This document shows, piece by piece, positions 7,657 to 17,143 of a DNA stretch of 64,000 nucleotides (positions are counted from its first letter, which is position 1; each line of letters starts with the position of its first letter). This DNA comes from an uncultured Atopobium sp. (GTDB lineage Bacteria; Actinomycetota; Coriobacteriia; Coriobacteriales; Atopobiaceae), in assembly GCA_938036925.1 (NCBI GenBank), contig CALHVU010000034.1:19516-83515 (forward strand), in the 5' to 3' direction. Both the position numbers and the translations under genes were made by a program. The notes beneath the pieces are model-generated. The model worked only from the letters and a program-made list of their open reading frames with translations, ran no database searches and had not been told where the DNA came from.

Positions 7657-8844
7657 CTATCCCACAAAAGAACGGGCTAAAGCTCGTGCCTCTGCGTCTA
7701 CAAGCGTCAATTGTTGAAGGTCTTCTACCCTTTGAACTTCAGAGGCATTCATAGTCTCAGCAACAATGCGCTCAATATCAAGAAATGAACATCTTCCTCG
7801 TCTAAATGCATGGTTAGCAACTTCATTAGCTGCATTCATAATGCATGGAAGCGTTCCTCCAACAGTTCCTGCATGACGAGCAAGAGCTAGGCATCCAAAG
7901 GTCTTCTCGTCAGCATAATCGCCTGTGAGAGGAGTGGTTTCTTGCCACTTAACCGGCTTTGCAATTGCAGGCCAACGATGTGGATAGCTCAGCGCAAACT
8001 GGATAGGCAGCCTCATATCAGAGGCTCCGAGCTGCGCTTTAACAGAGCCGTCAACAAACTCAACCATAGAGTGAATGCGACTCTGACGATGTACCAACAC
8101 CTCAAGCTTATCCATTGGAGTGTCAAAGAGGTGATGAGCCTCAATGAGCTCAAGACCCTTATTCATGAGCGTGGCGCAATCGATGGTAATCTTGGCGCCC
8201 ATCTTCCAGGTTGGATGTGCCAAGGCGTCGTTGGCCGAAACGTGTTTGAGCTGCTCGCGAGAATATCCGAAGAACGGACCACCAGAGCAGGTAAGCCAAA
8301 TCCTCTGGATATCAGCGGGGTTCTCGCCAATAAGGCACTGGAAGATGGCGCTGTGCTCAGAATCAACGGGGATGAGCTGACCGGGCTTAACCAGAGGCAT
8401 CAGAAGGTCTCCGCCAACAACAATTGACTCCTTGTTAGCATAAGCCAGCACTTTGCCAGCCTTCACAGCGGCCAGACCAGCGTAAATGCCAGCCTCTCCC
8501 ACTACTGCATTGACTACGCAGTCAACCTCATCCAGCTCAGCAAGCGCCTGAACGGCCTCAGGGCCAAAGCTTGCTTTGCAGCCTTGAGGCAAGCTGTCGA
8601 GAAGAGCGTTGCCCTTGACACTTACATCGGCAAAAGCAACGTATTTGCAGTTGAACTCAGCTGCTGCCTTCACGGCACACTCAGCCGACGACCTCACCGC
8701 AAGGGCTGCAACCTCCACCTTTTGCGGGAAATGACGGCATACATCAAGCGTCTGCATACCAACAGAACCCGAAGCTCCAAGGACAGCAACACGCAGAGGC
8801 TCATGCCTTACAGCACGAGGCGCGGTATCTTCAAAAATGCTCAA
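7657..8844 (-). CDS. dxr: 1-deoxy-D-xylulose 5-phosphate reductoisomerase
   Basis: The first committed MEP-pathway enzyme, making methylerythritol phosphate with NADPH. The 395 residues begin with the nucleotide-binding VLGASGSVG; metal and substrate residues are in ANKESIVVGG and PVDSEHSAIFQCL; the flexible loop and C-terminal domain are present (LEVLVHRQSRIHSMVEF, MNAANEVA). The start is TTG at 8844 with GGAG upstream, 3 bases from the end of cdsA, suggesting translational coupling. Confidence 0.95.
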   Translation of the reverse strand: MSIFEDTAPRAVRHEPLRVAVLGASGSVGMQTLDVCRHFPQKVEVAALAVRSSAECAVKAAAEFNCKYVAFADVSVKGNALLDSLPQGCKASFGPEAVQALAELDEVDCVVNAVVGEAGIYAGLAAVKAGKVLAYANKESIVVGGDLLMPLVKPGQLIPVDSEHSAIFQCLIGENPADIQRIWLTCSGGPFFGYSREQLKHVSANDALAHPTWKMGAKITIDCATLMNKGLELIEAHHLFDTPMDKLEVLVHRQSRIHSMVEFVDGSVKAQLGASDMRLPIQFALSYPHRWPAIAKPVKWQETTPLTGDYADEKTFGCLALARHAGTVGGTLPCIMNAANEVANHAFRRGRCSFLDIERIVAETMNASEVQRVEDLQQLTLVDAEARALARSFVG

Positions 8845-8847
8845 AAC

Positions 8848-9876
8848 CTATGCTCCAAACGGCAGCGCAATAGGTAGCTTGACCTGGCTAAATAGCACGG
8901 CAAGCTGGAAGAGAAGAAACGCTGCCATAGTTCCAAAAATCATCGAATCAGTTCTATCAAGTAGGCCACCATGACCAGGCATAATTGAACCAGAATCCTT
9001 GAGGCCCACTCCTCGCTTAATGCGAGACTCAAAGAGGTCTCCAACAACAGAGAAGATGCCTTCTGTTACGCCAAAGAGCAGCGCAAACAGTGGATTCATA
9101 TTAATTGCGCCAAACGCAGCAATCAAGAACCACACCAGCATTGATCCAAGAAGACCGCCAAAGAAGCCTTCCCAACTCTTATTTGGAGAAATCCTCGGCG
9201 CCAGTTTATGTTTGCCAAATTTGGATCCACACAAATACGCAAATGAATCGTTAGCCCACACAGAGAGCATAACGGCAAGCGTGATCCAAGGAATAGAAAA
9301 ACTAGGCTCTGTGGACCTCAGAAGCACTACCGTTGAAAGTGAAAGCGACGTATACAGCGGTCCAAAGGCCGTAACCGCCACGTCTGCAAGGTTTGCTCGC
9401 GGTGTTAAAACATACCAAAGTCCGCAAAGAATAATCAAAAGCAGAGAAAATACCAGCGGAAAGACGTGACCAAAGTACGCAATTATGGGAAAAACAAGCG
9501 AGAAGACAAGGCCAAGAGGCTCGTTTGGCATACGTCCGCCCATACGGCAAATATGGAAGAACTCAGAGCAGCAGAGCCATGCCATGCCAGCAATCAAAAC
9601 AATAGTGGCTTCTTTGCCCACAAACAGTGCAGCAAGCACAATAGCTGCGTAAACTACGCCAGACAGAGTCCTTGTCAAAAGCTTCTCGGTAACGCCACGA
9701 ACTCGCTGACCCATAAGGTTACCAGCGGCTCGTTGCAGCTCTTTAAGTGAGCGACGAATCTCCAGCTTTTCAATCTGTCTATCAATTCCAACGCTACCTG
9801 TTTCTTCAGGATTAGGCTGAGCATCAGCAGGAATCCTAGAGGTAGGCCTTCTGGAATCGCGCGTATTGTCCACCAC
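8848..9876 (-). CDS. cdsA: Phosphatidate cytidylyltransferase
   Basis: Makes CDP-diacylglycerol from phosphatidate and CTP for phospholipid synthesis in the membrane. It is a multi-pass protein of about 342 residues. The family signature near the C terminus is clear: KRGVGLKDSGSIMPGHGGLLDRTDS, preceded by ISPNKSWEGFFGG. The first 80 residues are a hydrophilic extension not needed for the core fold. A GTG start overlaps the uppS stop codon, with GGAGG upstream inside uppS. Confidence 0.94.
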   Translation of the reverse strand: MVDNTRDSRRPTSRIPADAQPNPEETGSVGIDRQIEKLEIRRSLKELQRAAGNLMGQRVRGVTEKLLTRTLSGVVYAAIVLAALFVGKEATIVLIAGMAWLCCSEFFHICRMGGRMPNEPLGLVFSLVFPIIAYFGHVFPLVFSLLLIILCGLWYVLTPRANLADVAVTAFGPLYTSLSLSTVVLLRSTEPSFSIPWITLAVMLSVWANDSFAYLCGSKFGKHKLAPRISPNKSWEGFFGGLLGSMLVWFLIAAFGAINMNPLFALLFGVTEGIFSVVGDLFESRIKRGVGLKDSGSIMPGHGGLLDRTDSMIFGTMAAFLLFQLAVLFSQVKLPIALPFGA

Positions 9877-10655
9877 TATTTCACTCCTCCGAATCGCCTT
9901 TCGCGACCCTGATAGTCCTTAATGGCGCGCAAAAAATCCCACTTAGAGAAGTCAGGCCAGTAAGTTTGCGTGACATACAGCTCCGAGTAAGCCAGCTGCC
10001 ATAGCAAATAGTTAGAAAGCCTCAGCTCTCCTGACGTACGAATCAACAGGTCTGGATCAGGAAGACCTGCCGTATAGAGGTTCTTCTCAAAATCTGCTGG
10101 AGTCACCGAGTCAGCGGACACGGTGCCCTCAGCAATTTGATGAGCGAGAAGAACAGCTGCCCTGGTTAGCTCTGCACGAGAGCCATAGTTAACAGCAAGC
10201 GCAAACGTCATACCAGTGTTTTGTGCAGTCTCATCAAGTCCGCGCTGGAAGGTCTTGCGGGTCTTCTCTGGCAAAGCCTCAAGGTCACCAAAGAAACGCA
10301 GCTTAACGTTTTCTTGGTGGAAAAGTGGAAGTTCTTTAAGAAGCGTCTCTGCAAACAGACGCATGAGCAAGTCAACCTCACGCTGAGGACGTTTCCAGTT
10401 TTCTGTGGAGAACGCGTAAACTGACAAAACATCCAATCCAAGGCGCACACTTGTAGTAACAGCCTCACGCAAAGAAAGAACACCGGCCTTATGACCTTCG
10501 GTTCTGTCAAGTCCACGAGCCGTAGCCCATCTACCGTTTCCATCCATAATGATGGAAACGTGAGACGGAATAGTTTCTAAATTGATATCAGAAAGACTGA
10601 TATCTTCTGGTGCGTCAGAGAAATACTGGACGAGCTTGTCTGTATCAAACTGCAC
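9876..10655 (-). CDS. uppS: Polyprenyl (undecaprenyl) diphosphate synthase, cis-prenyltransferase
   Basis: Condenses isopentenyl diphosphate into the long-chain carrier lipid for cell-wall synthesis. At 259 residues it has the family motif HVSIIMDGNGRWA at the N terminus (catalytic Asp and diphosphate-binding residues), YAFSTENWKRP, and the C-terminal DLLIRTSGELRLSNYLLWQ and YWPDFSKWDF. GTG start directly after the frr stop with GGAG upstream. It is adjacent to cdsA and near dxr and ispG, matching a shared role in envelope lipids. Confidence 0.95.
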   Translation of the reverse strand: MQFDTDKLVQYFSDAPEDISLSDINLETIPSHVSIIMDGNGRWATARGLDRTEGHKAGVLSLREAVTTSVRLGLDVLSVYAFSTENWKRPQREVDLLMRLFAETLLKELPLFHQENVKLRFFGDLEALPEKTRKTFQRGLDETAQNTGMTFALAVNYGSRAELTRAAVLLAHQIAEGTVSADSVTPADFEKNLYTAGLPDPDLLIRTSGELRLSNYLLWQLAYSELYVTQTYWPDFSKWDFLRAIKDYQGRERRFGGVK

Positions 10656-11201
10656 TTAAATCTCCATGATTTCTGAAGTCTTGGTCTTAAGAAGAGACTC
10701 AATTTGTGCAATATAGGTATCAGTTAGCTTCTGAATACCGTTCTTCTCGCGCTTCTGATCGTCCTCAGACAGCTCCTCATCGCGCTCAATCTTGCCATTA
10801 ACGTCACGACGGACGTTACGTACAGCTACGCGAGCTTCCTCAGCAATCTGCGAGCACTCTTTAGCAAGCTCACGACGGCGCTCCTCGGTTGGCATTGGGA
10901 AAGGAAGCCTGATAGCAGAGCCATCATTAGATGGAGTAATACCAAGGTCAGAAGTCTCAATGGCCTTCTCGATGCTCTTTAGAGCAGTCTTATCCCATGG
11001 CTCAACAAGCAGCATAGATGCCTCAGGAACCTTGATAGCTGCAAGCTGAGAAATTGGGGTTGGCTGACCATAGTAGTCTACCTTGATGTGATCAAGCGCA
11101 TGTGGATTTGCGCGACCAGTACGAACACGACCAAAGTTATTCTTAAGTGCCTCGATGCACTTCTCCATAGACTGCTTAGCTTTATCAGAATGAACGCTCA
11201 T
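10656..11201 (-). CDS. frr: Ribosome recycling factor
   Basis: Splits post-termination ribosomes together with EF-G. At 181 residues it has the usual length. Recognised by FGRVRTGRANPHALDHIKVDYYG, PWDKTALKSIEKAI, NDGSAIRLPFPMPTEERR and the C-terminal helical arm (ELSEDDQKREKNGIQKLTD). Its ATG overlaps the pyrH stop (TAATG), so translation is likely coupled. Confidence 0.97.
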   Translation of the reverse strand: MSVHSDKAKQSMEKCIEALKNNFGRVRTGRANPHALDHIKVDYYGQPTPISQLAAIKVPEASMLLVEPWDKTALKSIEKAIETSDLGITPSNDGSAIRLPFPMPTEERRRELAKECSQIAEEARVAVRNVRRDVNGKIERDEELSEDDQKREKNGIQKLTDTYIAQIESLLKTKTSEIMEI

Positions 11202-11950
11202 TAGTCCTCCTCAACGACAGTAGTACCGACTTCTTCTCCGGAAATTGCCTTCATGAAAACGCCTTCAGACTGCATGTCAAATACAAGAATTGGCATCTTA
11301 TTGTCTTTGCACAGCGCAATTGCTGCAGCGTCCATAACCTTAAGTTCTTTGGCGAGAACATCTTTGTAAGTGACGGTGTCATACTTAACTGCATCTGCAT
11401 GAGTAACAGGGTCACAGTCGTAAATGCCATCAACCTTTGTTGCCTTCATCAGTGCCTCGGCACCAATCTCGCAAGCACGAAGAGCTGCAGCAGTATCAGT
11501 GGTGAAGTAAGGGTTACCAGTACCTGCCGCAAAGATAACAATACGGCCCTTCTCAAGGTGTCTAATAGCACGACGACGAATATAAGGCTCTGCAACCTGG
11601 GCCATGGAAATTGCGCTCATAACACGGCAATCCATGCCATTGCGCTCAAAACAATCCTGCAGCGAGAGAGCGTTGATTACAGTTGCAAGCATGCCCATAT
11701 TATCGCCCTGGGCACGATCCATGCCAGCTGCTGCCTGAGAAACACCTCTAAAGATGTTTCCGCCGCCAACAACAATGGCAACCTGAACGCCAGACTCCCA
11801 AACAGGCTTAATTTCTTTAGCAAGCATTTCTGGGATTGAAGGGTCAATGCCAAAGGATTGCTCACCCATCAATGCTTCACCAGAAAGCTTTAAAAGTACT
11901 CTTTTGTATTTAGCTGAAGACAAAGCTTCCTCGCTCTCTCCGTTTGCCAT
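11201..11950 (-). CDS. pyrH: Uridylate kinase
   Basis: Phosphorylates UMP to UDP. KRVLLKLSGEALMG, the VVGGGNIFRG loop, DNMGMLATVINAL and GTGNPYFTTDTAAALRA identify the amino-acid-kinase-fold UMP kinase. I take the ATG at 11950 (MANGES): the frame extends 28 codons further upstream, but those codons run into the rpsB-tsf terminator hairpin. No clear ribosome binding site precedes the ATG, so initiation may be leaderless or from a promoter just upstream. First gene of the pyrH-frr-uppS-cdsA-dxr-rseP-ispG-proS run. Confidence 0.94.
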   Translation of the reverse strand: MANGESEEALSSAKYKRVLLKLSGEALMGEQSFGIDPSIPEMLAKEIKPVWESGVQVAIVVGGGNIFRGVSQAAAGMDRAQGDNMGMLATVINALSLQDCFERNGMDCRVMSAISMAQVAEPYIRRRAIRHLEKGRIVIFAAGTGNPYFTTDTAAALRACEIGAEALMKATKVDGIYDCDPVTHADAVKYDTVTYKDVLAKELKVMDAAAIALCKDNKMPILVFDMQSEGVFMKAISGEEVGTTVVEED

Positions 11951-12001
11951 AGTTGTAATAATTTTAACAAACGACACCGTAAGTTTTGCAGGAATCGCGG
12001 T

Positions 12002-12032
12002 AAAAAAAGAGCCGGTTGAAGACAACCGGCTC
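12002..12032 (-). terminator. Strong terminator after tsf
   Basis: Bottom strand GAGCCGGTTG-TCTT-CAACCGGCTC is a perfect 10-bp stem with a four-base loop, followed by seven T. It separates rpsB-tsf from pyrH. Confidence 0.92.
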
Positions 12033-12054
12033 AAAATAATTGAAGTAAAAAGTC

Positions 12055-12927
12055 TTACTCTTCACCAAAAGCAAAACGTACGAAGCTGACAATCTTAACC
12101 TCGTCGTCAACCTTCTTGGAGAGCAGCTTTGCGTACTCAGAAATGGTCATATCTGGGTCCTTAACAAATGCCTGCTCAGTAAGGACGTACTCCTTGTAGT
12201 ACTTCTCGAGACGACCATAGGCCATCTTCTCCTGAATAGCCTCAGGCTTGCCGGACTCAGCTGCCTGTGCCTTGTAAATGGAGAGCTCGTGATCAACGAT
12301 GTCCTGTGGAACATCCTCACGGCGAGCAGCAACTGGAGCAGCTGCAGCTACCTGCATTGCAACGTCGTGTGCAAAGTTCTTGAAGTCCTGAGACTCAGCG
12401 GTCTCTGGCTTGTTGAACTCAAAGGTAACAATGTCAGCAAGCTTGCCACCAAGGTGGATGTAGCTAGCAAGTGCGCCGTTTGCAGCCTCAACACGCTGGA
12501 AACGAAGAACGCGCATGTTCTCGCCGATGTTGTGGATCTTATCGGTGATTGCCTCGTCAACGGTCTCGTCGCCAAGCTTAGCAGTCTTGAGCTCCTCAAC
12601 GTCAGCTGGGTTGCTCTCAACAACAACTGCAGCAAGATCGCCAGCAAATCCGGTGAACTGTGGGTTAGTACCAACAAAGTCAGTCTCACAGGAAAGCTCA
12701 AGAATTGCGCCAGTCTTGCCATCTGGGCTGATGAAGGTAGCAATGGTACCCTCGTTGGTGTCACGACCAGCACGCTTAACTGCCTTAGCAACGCCCATAG
12801 TACGAAGAATATCTACTGCCTTCTCAATATCGCCCTCAGCCTCGACGAGTGCCTTCTTGCACTCCATCATAGGAGAGCTGGTCATATCACGAAGCTGCTT
12901 AACAAGTGCTGCGGTAATTTCTGCCAT
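12055..12927 (-). CDS. tsf: Elongation factor Ts
   Basis: The nucleotide exchange factor for EF-Tu. At 290 residues it is full length. The N-terminal UBA-like part is ALVKQLRDMTSSPMMECKKALVEA; the core motif CETDFVGTNPQF is the EF-Tu-contacting TDFV element. Downstream of rpsB by 55 bases and followed at once by a strong terminator. GGGAGGAAAAC precedes the ATG. Confidence 0.97.
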   Translation of the reverse strand: MAEITAALVKQLRDMTSSPMMECKKALVEAEGDIEKAVDILRTMGVAKAVKRAGRDTNEGTIATFISPDGKTGAILELSCETDFVGTNPQFTGFAGDLAAVVVESNPADVEELKTAKLGDETVDEAITDKIHNIGENMRVLRFQRVEAANGALASYIHLGGKLADIVTFEFNKPETAESQDFKNFAHDVAMQVAAAAPVAARREDVPQDIVDHELSIYKAQAAESGKPEAIQEKMAYGRLEKYYKEYVLTEQAFVKDPDMTISEYAKLLSKKVDDEVKIVSFVRFAFGEE

Positions 12928-12982
12928 GTTTTCCTCCCAAAAATCTACTGAATAACTAAATTATTTAACCCGTTGCTAAGAG

Positions 12983-13723
12983 TTACTCAGCAGCTGGGGT
13001 CTCGGACTCAGCGCCCATCTCTTCAGCAGAAATCTGCTCCTTGCCGCTACCTGCAAGAATTGCGTCTGCAGCAAGCTGGCACATAAGAGAAATGGAACGA
13101 ATAGCATCGTCATTTGCAGGAATGCCGTAATCAACAACATCTGGATCAGAGTTGGTGTCAAGCAGGGAGACAACTGGGATGTGAAGACGGTTTGCCTCAC
13201 GGATTGCGTTCTCTTCACGCTTGGAATCAACAACAAAGAGAGCCTGTGGAAGAGAAGTCATATCACGGACGCCACCGAGGTTAAGCTGAAGCTTCAGAAG
13301 CTCCTTGTTCTTAAGAGCCTGCTCCTTCTTAGGAAGAGTTGCCATACGGCCATCCTCTACCATTGCCTCAAGCTCCTCAAGGCGCTTGATGCGGGAACGC
13401 ATGGTGACAAAGTTGGTGAGCATACCACCAAGCCAACGCTGGTTGATGTAAGGCATGTTTGCACGAGCTGCCTCAGTAGCGATTGGCTCCTGAGCCTGCT
13501 TCTTGGTGCCGACGAAGAGAACGCGGCCACCCTTAGATGCAACATTCTTCAGGAAAGTGTAAGCAGCATCTGCACCAAGCATGGTCTGCTTAAGGTCAAG
13601 AATGTAAATGCCGTTGCGCTCACCAAAGATATATGGCTTCATCTTAGGGTTCCAACGACGAGTCTGGTGACCATAGTGGCAACCAGCATCCAGAAGAGTC
13701 TGAATAGTAATCTTTGCAGCCAT
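12983..13723 (-). CDS. rpsB: 30S ribosomal protein S2
   Basis: A component of the small ribosomal subunit. Typical S2 motifs are ITIQTLLDAGCHYGHQTRRWNPKMKPYIFGERNGIYILDLKQT, split here as LLDAGCHYGHQTRRWNPKM and FGERNGIYILDLKQT, then QRWLGGMLTNFVTMRSRIKR and DTNSDPDVVDYGIPANDDA. The start is ATG at 13723 (MAAKI) because GGAGG lies five bases upstream. An Ala/Glu-rich tail ends the protein. Co-transcribed with tsf. Confidence 0.97.
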   Translation of the reverse strand: MAAKITIQTLLDAGCHYGHQTRRWNPKMKPYIFGERNGIYILDLKQTMLGADAAYTFLKNVASKGGRVLFVGTKKQAQEPIATEAARANMPYINQRWLGGMLTNFVTMRSRIKRLEELEAMVEDGRMATLPKKEQALKNKELLKLQLNLGGVRDMTSLPQALFVVDSKREENAIREANRLHIPVVSLLDTNSDPDVVDYGIPANDDAIRSISLMCQLAADAILAGSGKEQISAEEMGAESETPAAE

Positions 13724-13879
13724 TTTTACCTCCATTGGTTGTTCCTCCGTACGAGTTCAAGCCTTGTTAAAACCACCCAACACCTGGCTTAGCGTTAGGC
13801 ACCACGGCAAACAAGTAGTCGTACGTGCGATTTTGTGCTGTTTGGTAACAGCATGTTGTGCTTCTACACAACTTTTGAA

Positions 13880-13909
13880 AGTATAGCAGGAAAACAAAGG
13901 CTACGTCTA
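13880..13909 (-). promoter_or_regulatory. Candidate rpsB promoter
   Basis: Bottom strand TAGACG, an 18-base spacer and TATACT. It would give a leader of about 150 bases before rpsB, long enough for S2 feedback control, but I cannot identify a defined leader fold. Confidence 0.4.
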
Positions 13910-13994
13910 TAAAGAATTTAGACCATAACCTCTACAAATACTGCGTAAATGCATCAAACTTCTTTGCGCAAGATATTTCGCAACAACGCTCAGC

Positions 13995-14921
13995 TCATTT
14001 TGATCTTGGATGAGCTGCTTTTGCTGCTTCTTTGAGCCTGTCAACTGACAAATGCGTATACACCTGTGTAGTTGAAAGTGATTCATGACCTAAAAGTTCC
14101 TGTACAACACGAAGATCTGCTCCACCACCAAGAAGTTCTGTAGCGTATGTATGTCTCATAGCATGCGGCGAGAGTGAGCTGTCTAGTCCTGCAGCCGTTA
14201 AATACGATGAAAAAACCTTGCGCAAAGAATCTGCGCTCATAGTATTTCCTCTTACGGAAATAAAAAGAGCCGAATGTGCACGACCCGCTTTATCTTTCAA
14301 CAAAAGCGTAGGTCGAGAAGAACTTAGGTACTTTTTAAGCCACTCGATAGCTGATTCATAGAGAGGAACAATTCGCTCTTTAGAGCCTTTACCAAAGAGA
14401 CGTACTGTTCCATTTTGCAAATCAACCTGTTCAAGCTTGAGAGACGCCACCTCAGAAATACGAGCTCCTGTTGCATACAAAAACTCAAGAAATGCTCTAT
14501 CTCTAAGCCCTACCGCGGTTGAAACATCACATGAGTCTAAAAGCCTATTTACATCGGAATCAGTCATAGTATGTGGAAGATTTCGTGGCGCTCGAGGATT
14601 GCTCAATGAAAGAGCTGGGTCTGTGGCAATCAGTTTTTCTCGCTGCATCCATTTGTAAAAACCACGGAGCGCAGATAAATGCCTATTTAGTGTTTTTGCT
14701 GAATATTGAGCCTGTTTGAGATAGGCCAAATAGAGACGAAGGCTTCTGTGATCAACCCGAGTTACCGCAATACCTTCCCTACTACACCACTGCTCAAATG
14801 CCAAAAGATCAGTCTGATATGACCTTAGGGTATTCTCGGAAAGATTCCTGACCTTACTTAGATACTCAATAAATTGTTCAACATGACTACCCTGCTCTTT
14901 TGAAATAGGCACGTTAATCAC
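13995..14921 (-). CDS. xerC: Tyrosine recombinase, XerC/XerD type
   Basis: A site-specific recombinase for chromosome dimer resolution. At 308 residues it has an N-terminal SAM-like DNA-binding domain (QFIEYLSKVRNLSENTLRSY) and a catalytic domain with Arg in TGARISEV, Lys in GKGSKERIVPL, HAMRH, LLGHESLSTTQVYTHL (His and nucleophile Tyr). The GTG start overlaps the trmFO stop by 8 bases. This operon position with trmFO, dprA and comM matches xerC in many Gram-positives, hence the symbol; XerD cannot be excluded. Confidence 0.88.
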   Translation of the reverse strand: MINVPISKEQGSHVEQFIEYLSKVRNLSENTLRSYQTDLLAFEQWCSREGIAVTRVDHRSLRLYLAYLKQAQYSAKTLNRHLSALRGFYKWMQREKLIATDPALSLSNPRAPRNLPHTMTDSDVNRLLDSCDVSTAVGLRDRAFLEFLYATGARISEVASLKLEQVDLQNGTVRLFGKGSKERIVPLYESAIEWLKKYLSSSRPTLLLKDKAGRAHSALFISVRGNTMSADSLRKVFSSYLTAAGLDSSLSPHAMRHTYATELLGGGADLRVVQELLGHESLSTTQVYTHLSVDRLKEAAKAAHPRSK

Positions 14922-16248
14922 ACTTCATGCAATCAAAAAGTTCTTGACGAGAAGAGATGTAGTCATCAAAGTCTTTATGAGCGCGCTCTGCCATCTTCTG
15001 ACGGCGCTCGTCTTTTCTTTTGATATGCTCGTCCAGTGGCTCAAAAATTCCAAAGTTAACATGCATGGGCTGATAATCTTTGGTGTTTGGGTTTGTTGCA
15101 TAACCCACAAGAGAGCCAAACGAAGTGGTCAAAGGAAGCCTGACTTCCTCTTTGTCCGACAGACGAGCATACATGTTTAGTGCAGCAAGCAGCCCTGAAG
15201 CAATAGCCTCGACATAGCCCTCTGTACCCGTAATTTGACCTGCGAGAATAGTAGAAGTTCCCGGAATTCCAAATGAGCCGTCAAGCGCATGAGGAGAGTC
15301 AACAAAAGAGTTTCTGTGCATGACGCCGTAGCGAACAAACTCAGCGTTTTCCAACCCTGGAATGAGGGTAAATACGCGTTTCTGCTCTCCCCAGGTAAGA
15401 TTTGTCTGAAAACCAACCAGATTAAATGCTGTCTTAGCTGCATTTTCCGCACGAAGCTGAACTGCTGCCCAAGGGCGTTTACCTGTTCTAGGATCAATAA
15501 GTCCTACTGGCTTTAAAGCGCCAAATCTAATGGAATCATGTCCTGTTCTTGCCACTTCCTCAATAGGCTGACAAGCTTGGAACAAATCAGACTGCTCAAA
15601 ATCGTGACCAATAACACGCTTAGCTGCAAGTAACTCATCAACAAATGTGTCGTATTCCTCTTTATTCATGGGGCAATTGAGGTAATCGCCAATTCCCAAG
15701 TCCTCATAACGAGATTGAGAGAATGCAATTGAATGGTCAATTGATTCATAAGACACAATAGGCGCTGCTGCATCAAAAAACGACATTCTGTTAGTTCCAA
15801 CACGCTTAGAAATTGCTTCGTACAAGCTATCTGAGCACAGTGGTCCTGCAGCAATAACTGTTGGCTCATCAGATAACTCCGTGACCTCTGCATGAGTTAC
15901 CGAGATGTTTGGATGATTTCTGATCTGCTCAGTAACAGCCTTTGAAAAATCTTCTCTATTAACCGCAAGAGCGCCGCCTGCGGGAACAGAGTTTTCTTCT
16001 GCTATACGAAGCAGAAAACTGCCCATCTTTTTAAGCTCAGACTTTAAAATTCCAGCTGCAGAATCTTCCTTAGTTGACTTCAGAGAGTTGGAGCAGACCA
16101 GCTCAGCAAACATATCTGTGTGGTGTGCTGGAGAAGAAACAACAGGGCGCTGCTCAATGAGCTCTACAGAAACACCACGTGAAGCAAGCTGTAAAGCACA
16201 TTCGCTTCCAGCTAAACCAGCGCCAACTACAGTAACTTTTTGTGTCAT
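14914..16248 (-). CDS. trmFO: Methylene-tetrahydrofolate:tRNA (uracil-5-)-methyltransferase
   Basis: Makes m5U54 in the T loop of tRNA using methylene-THF and FAD. At 444 residues it has the FAD-binding VVGAGLAGSECALQLASRGV at the N terminus, and TrmFO-specific stretches such as HHTDMFAELVCSNSLKS, GGALAVNREDFS and LTWGEQKRVFTLIPGL. AGGTGAACA precedes the ATG. It lies between dprA and xerC, a conserved order in Gram-positive genomes. The short CxxC end (DCMKCD) is unexplained. Confidence 0.95.
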   Translation of the reverse strand: MTQKVTVVGAGLAGSECALQLASRGVSVELIEQRPVVSSPAHHTDMFAELVCSNSLKSTKEDSAAGILKSELKKMGSFLLRIAEENSVPAGGALAVNREDFSKAVTEQIRNHPNISVTHAEVTELSDEPTVIAAGPLCSDSLYEAISKRVGTNRMSFFDAAAPIVSYESIDHSIAFSQSRYEDLGIGDYLNCPMNKEEYDTFVDELLAAKRVIGHDFEQSDLFQACQPIEEVARTGHDSIRFGALKPVGLIDPRTGKRPWAAVQLRAENAAKTAFNLVGFQTNLTWGEQKRVFTLIPGLENAEFVRYGVMHRNSFVDSPHALDGSFGIPGTSTILAGQITGTEGYVEAIASGLLAALNMYARLSDKEEVRLPLTTSFGSLVGYATNPNTKDYQPMHVNFGIFEPLDEHIKRKDERRQKMAERAHKDFDDYISSRQELFDCMKCD

Positions 16249-16265
16249 TGTTCACCTATCACACA

Positions 16266-17141
16266 CTACGAATCCAAATAAAACTCTTTAGAAGGAGTAT
16301 ACCTTCCATCCGGTAATCTTTTTACCATTCCACGAGCTTCATAATCAGTAAGAGAATTTAACACGGTAAGTACGTTTTCTGATAGCCTCCATGCAAGCTC
16401 TTCTGGTCTTGAAGGGGAAGCAATAAGTGCAGATAGAAGTGGTGTCAACTTCTTATCTTGCTTCAATTGTTCCTGAACTAGGCAATCAAAATCTAATGAA
16501 ATTGCAATGCCCAACGATGTCTCATCAGGAATAATTTGAGCCCCTTCAGAGATGAGTCTATTCGTACCAGCAGAAGCAGGAGAAAAGATAGACCCGGGTA
16601 TTGCATAAATAGTTTTACCAAGAGAGTTAGCAAACTCAGCAGTACTCATGGTGCCTGAGCAAAGCCCTGCTTCCGTTACCAAGAGCACTTTACCTAATGC
16701 TGCAATAACCGCATTTCTTCTAGGAAAGGCATAACGTCTAGGAGGCGTTCCCCACCTGTCTAAAGAAATGACTGCTCCCCTTCCTTCTCGCGCTGCTTCA
16801 AAAAGCTCTGCAGAAGTAGTTGGATATGTCACATCTGCACCACAGCCTGCCACTACAACAGTCTTTCCACCAGCATTAAGAGAAGCCATACCCGCCATGT
16901 AGTCGCAGCCAAGAGCTCCCCCAGATACCACCAAAATATTGTTATCAGCGGCGCATCTGCCAGCCATTTCTGCAATTGCCATGCCGTATGGGGTAGCTCT
17001 ACGAGCCCCAATTACAGACATACAAGGTTGCTGCAAAACGCTTCTATCCCCCATTCCATAGATAATTTCAGGTGGATGGTTGAGCAGTAACAATTCTTTT
17101 GGATAGTCCTCATCTTCTGATGAAATCTCCCATCTCTCCAT
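16266..17141 (-). CDS. dprA: DNA-processing protein DprA (Smf)
   Basis: Loads RecA on incoming single strands during natural transformation. At 291 residues the Rossmann-like core is complete: SVIGARRATPYGMAIAEMAG, VVSGGALGCDYMAGMASLNAGGKTVVVAGCG, YPRRNAVIAAL-type FPRRNAVIAALG, and GTMSTAEFANSLGKTIYAIPG. A short C-terminal winged-helix-like part follows (LTDYEARGMVKRLPDGRYT). It sits directly between comM and trmFO with TTTGGAG before the ATG. Its presence makes transformation plausible in this organism. Confidence 0.95.
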   Translation of the reverse strand: MERWEISSEDEDYPKELLLLNHPPEIIYGMGDRSVLQQPCMSVIGARRATPYGMAIAEMAGRCAADNNILVVSGGALGCDYMAGMASLNAGGKTVVVAGCGADVTYPTTSAELFEAAREGRGAVISLDRWGTPPRRYAFPRRNAVIAALGKVLLVTEAGLCSGTMSTAEFANSLGKTIYAIPGSIFSPASAGTNRLISEGAQIIPDETSLGIAISLDFDCLVQEQLKQDKKLTPLLSALIASPSRPEELAWRLSENVLTVLNSLTDYEARGMVKRLPDGRYTPSKEFYLDS

Positions 17142-17143
17142 TG

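Noticed and set aside
11951..12034. Longer pyrH start 28 codons upstream
   Set aside because: The extra codons lie in the tsf terminator stem and do not resemble UMP kinase.
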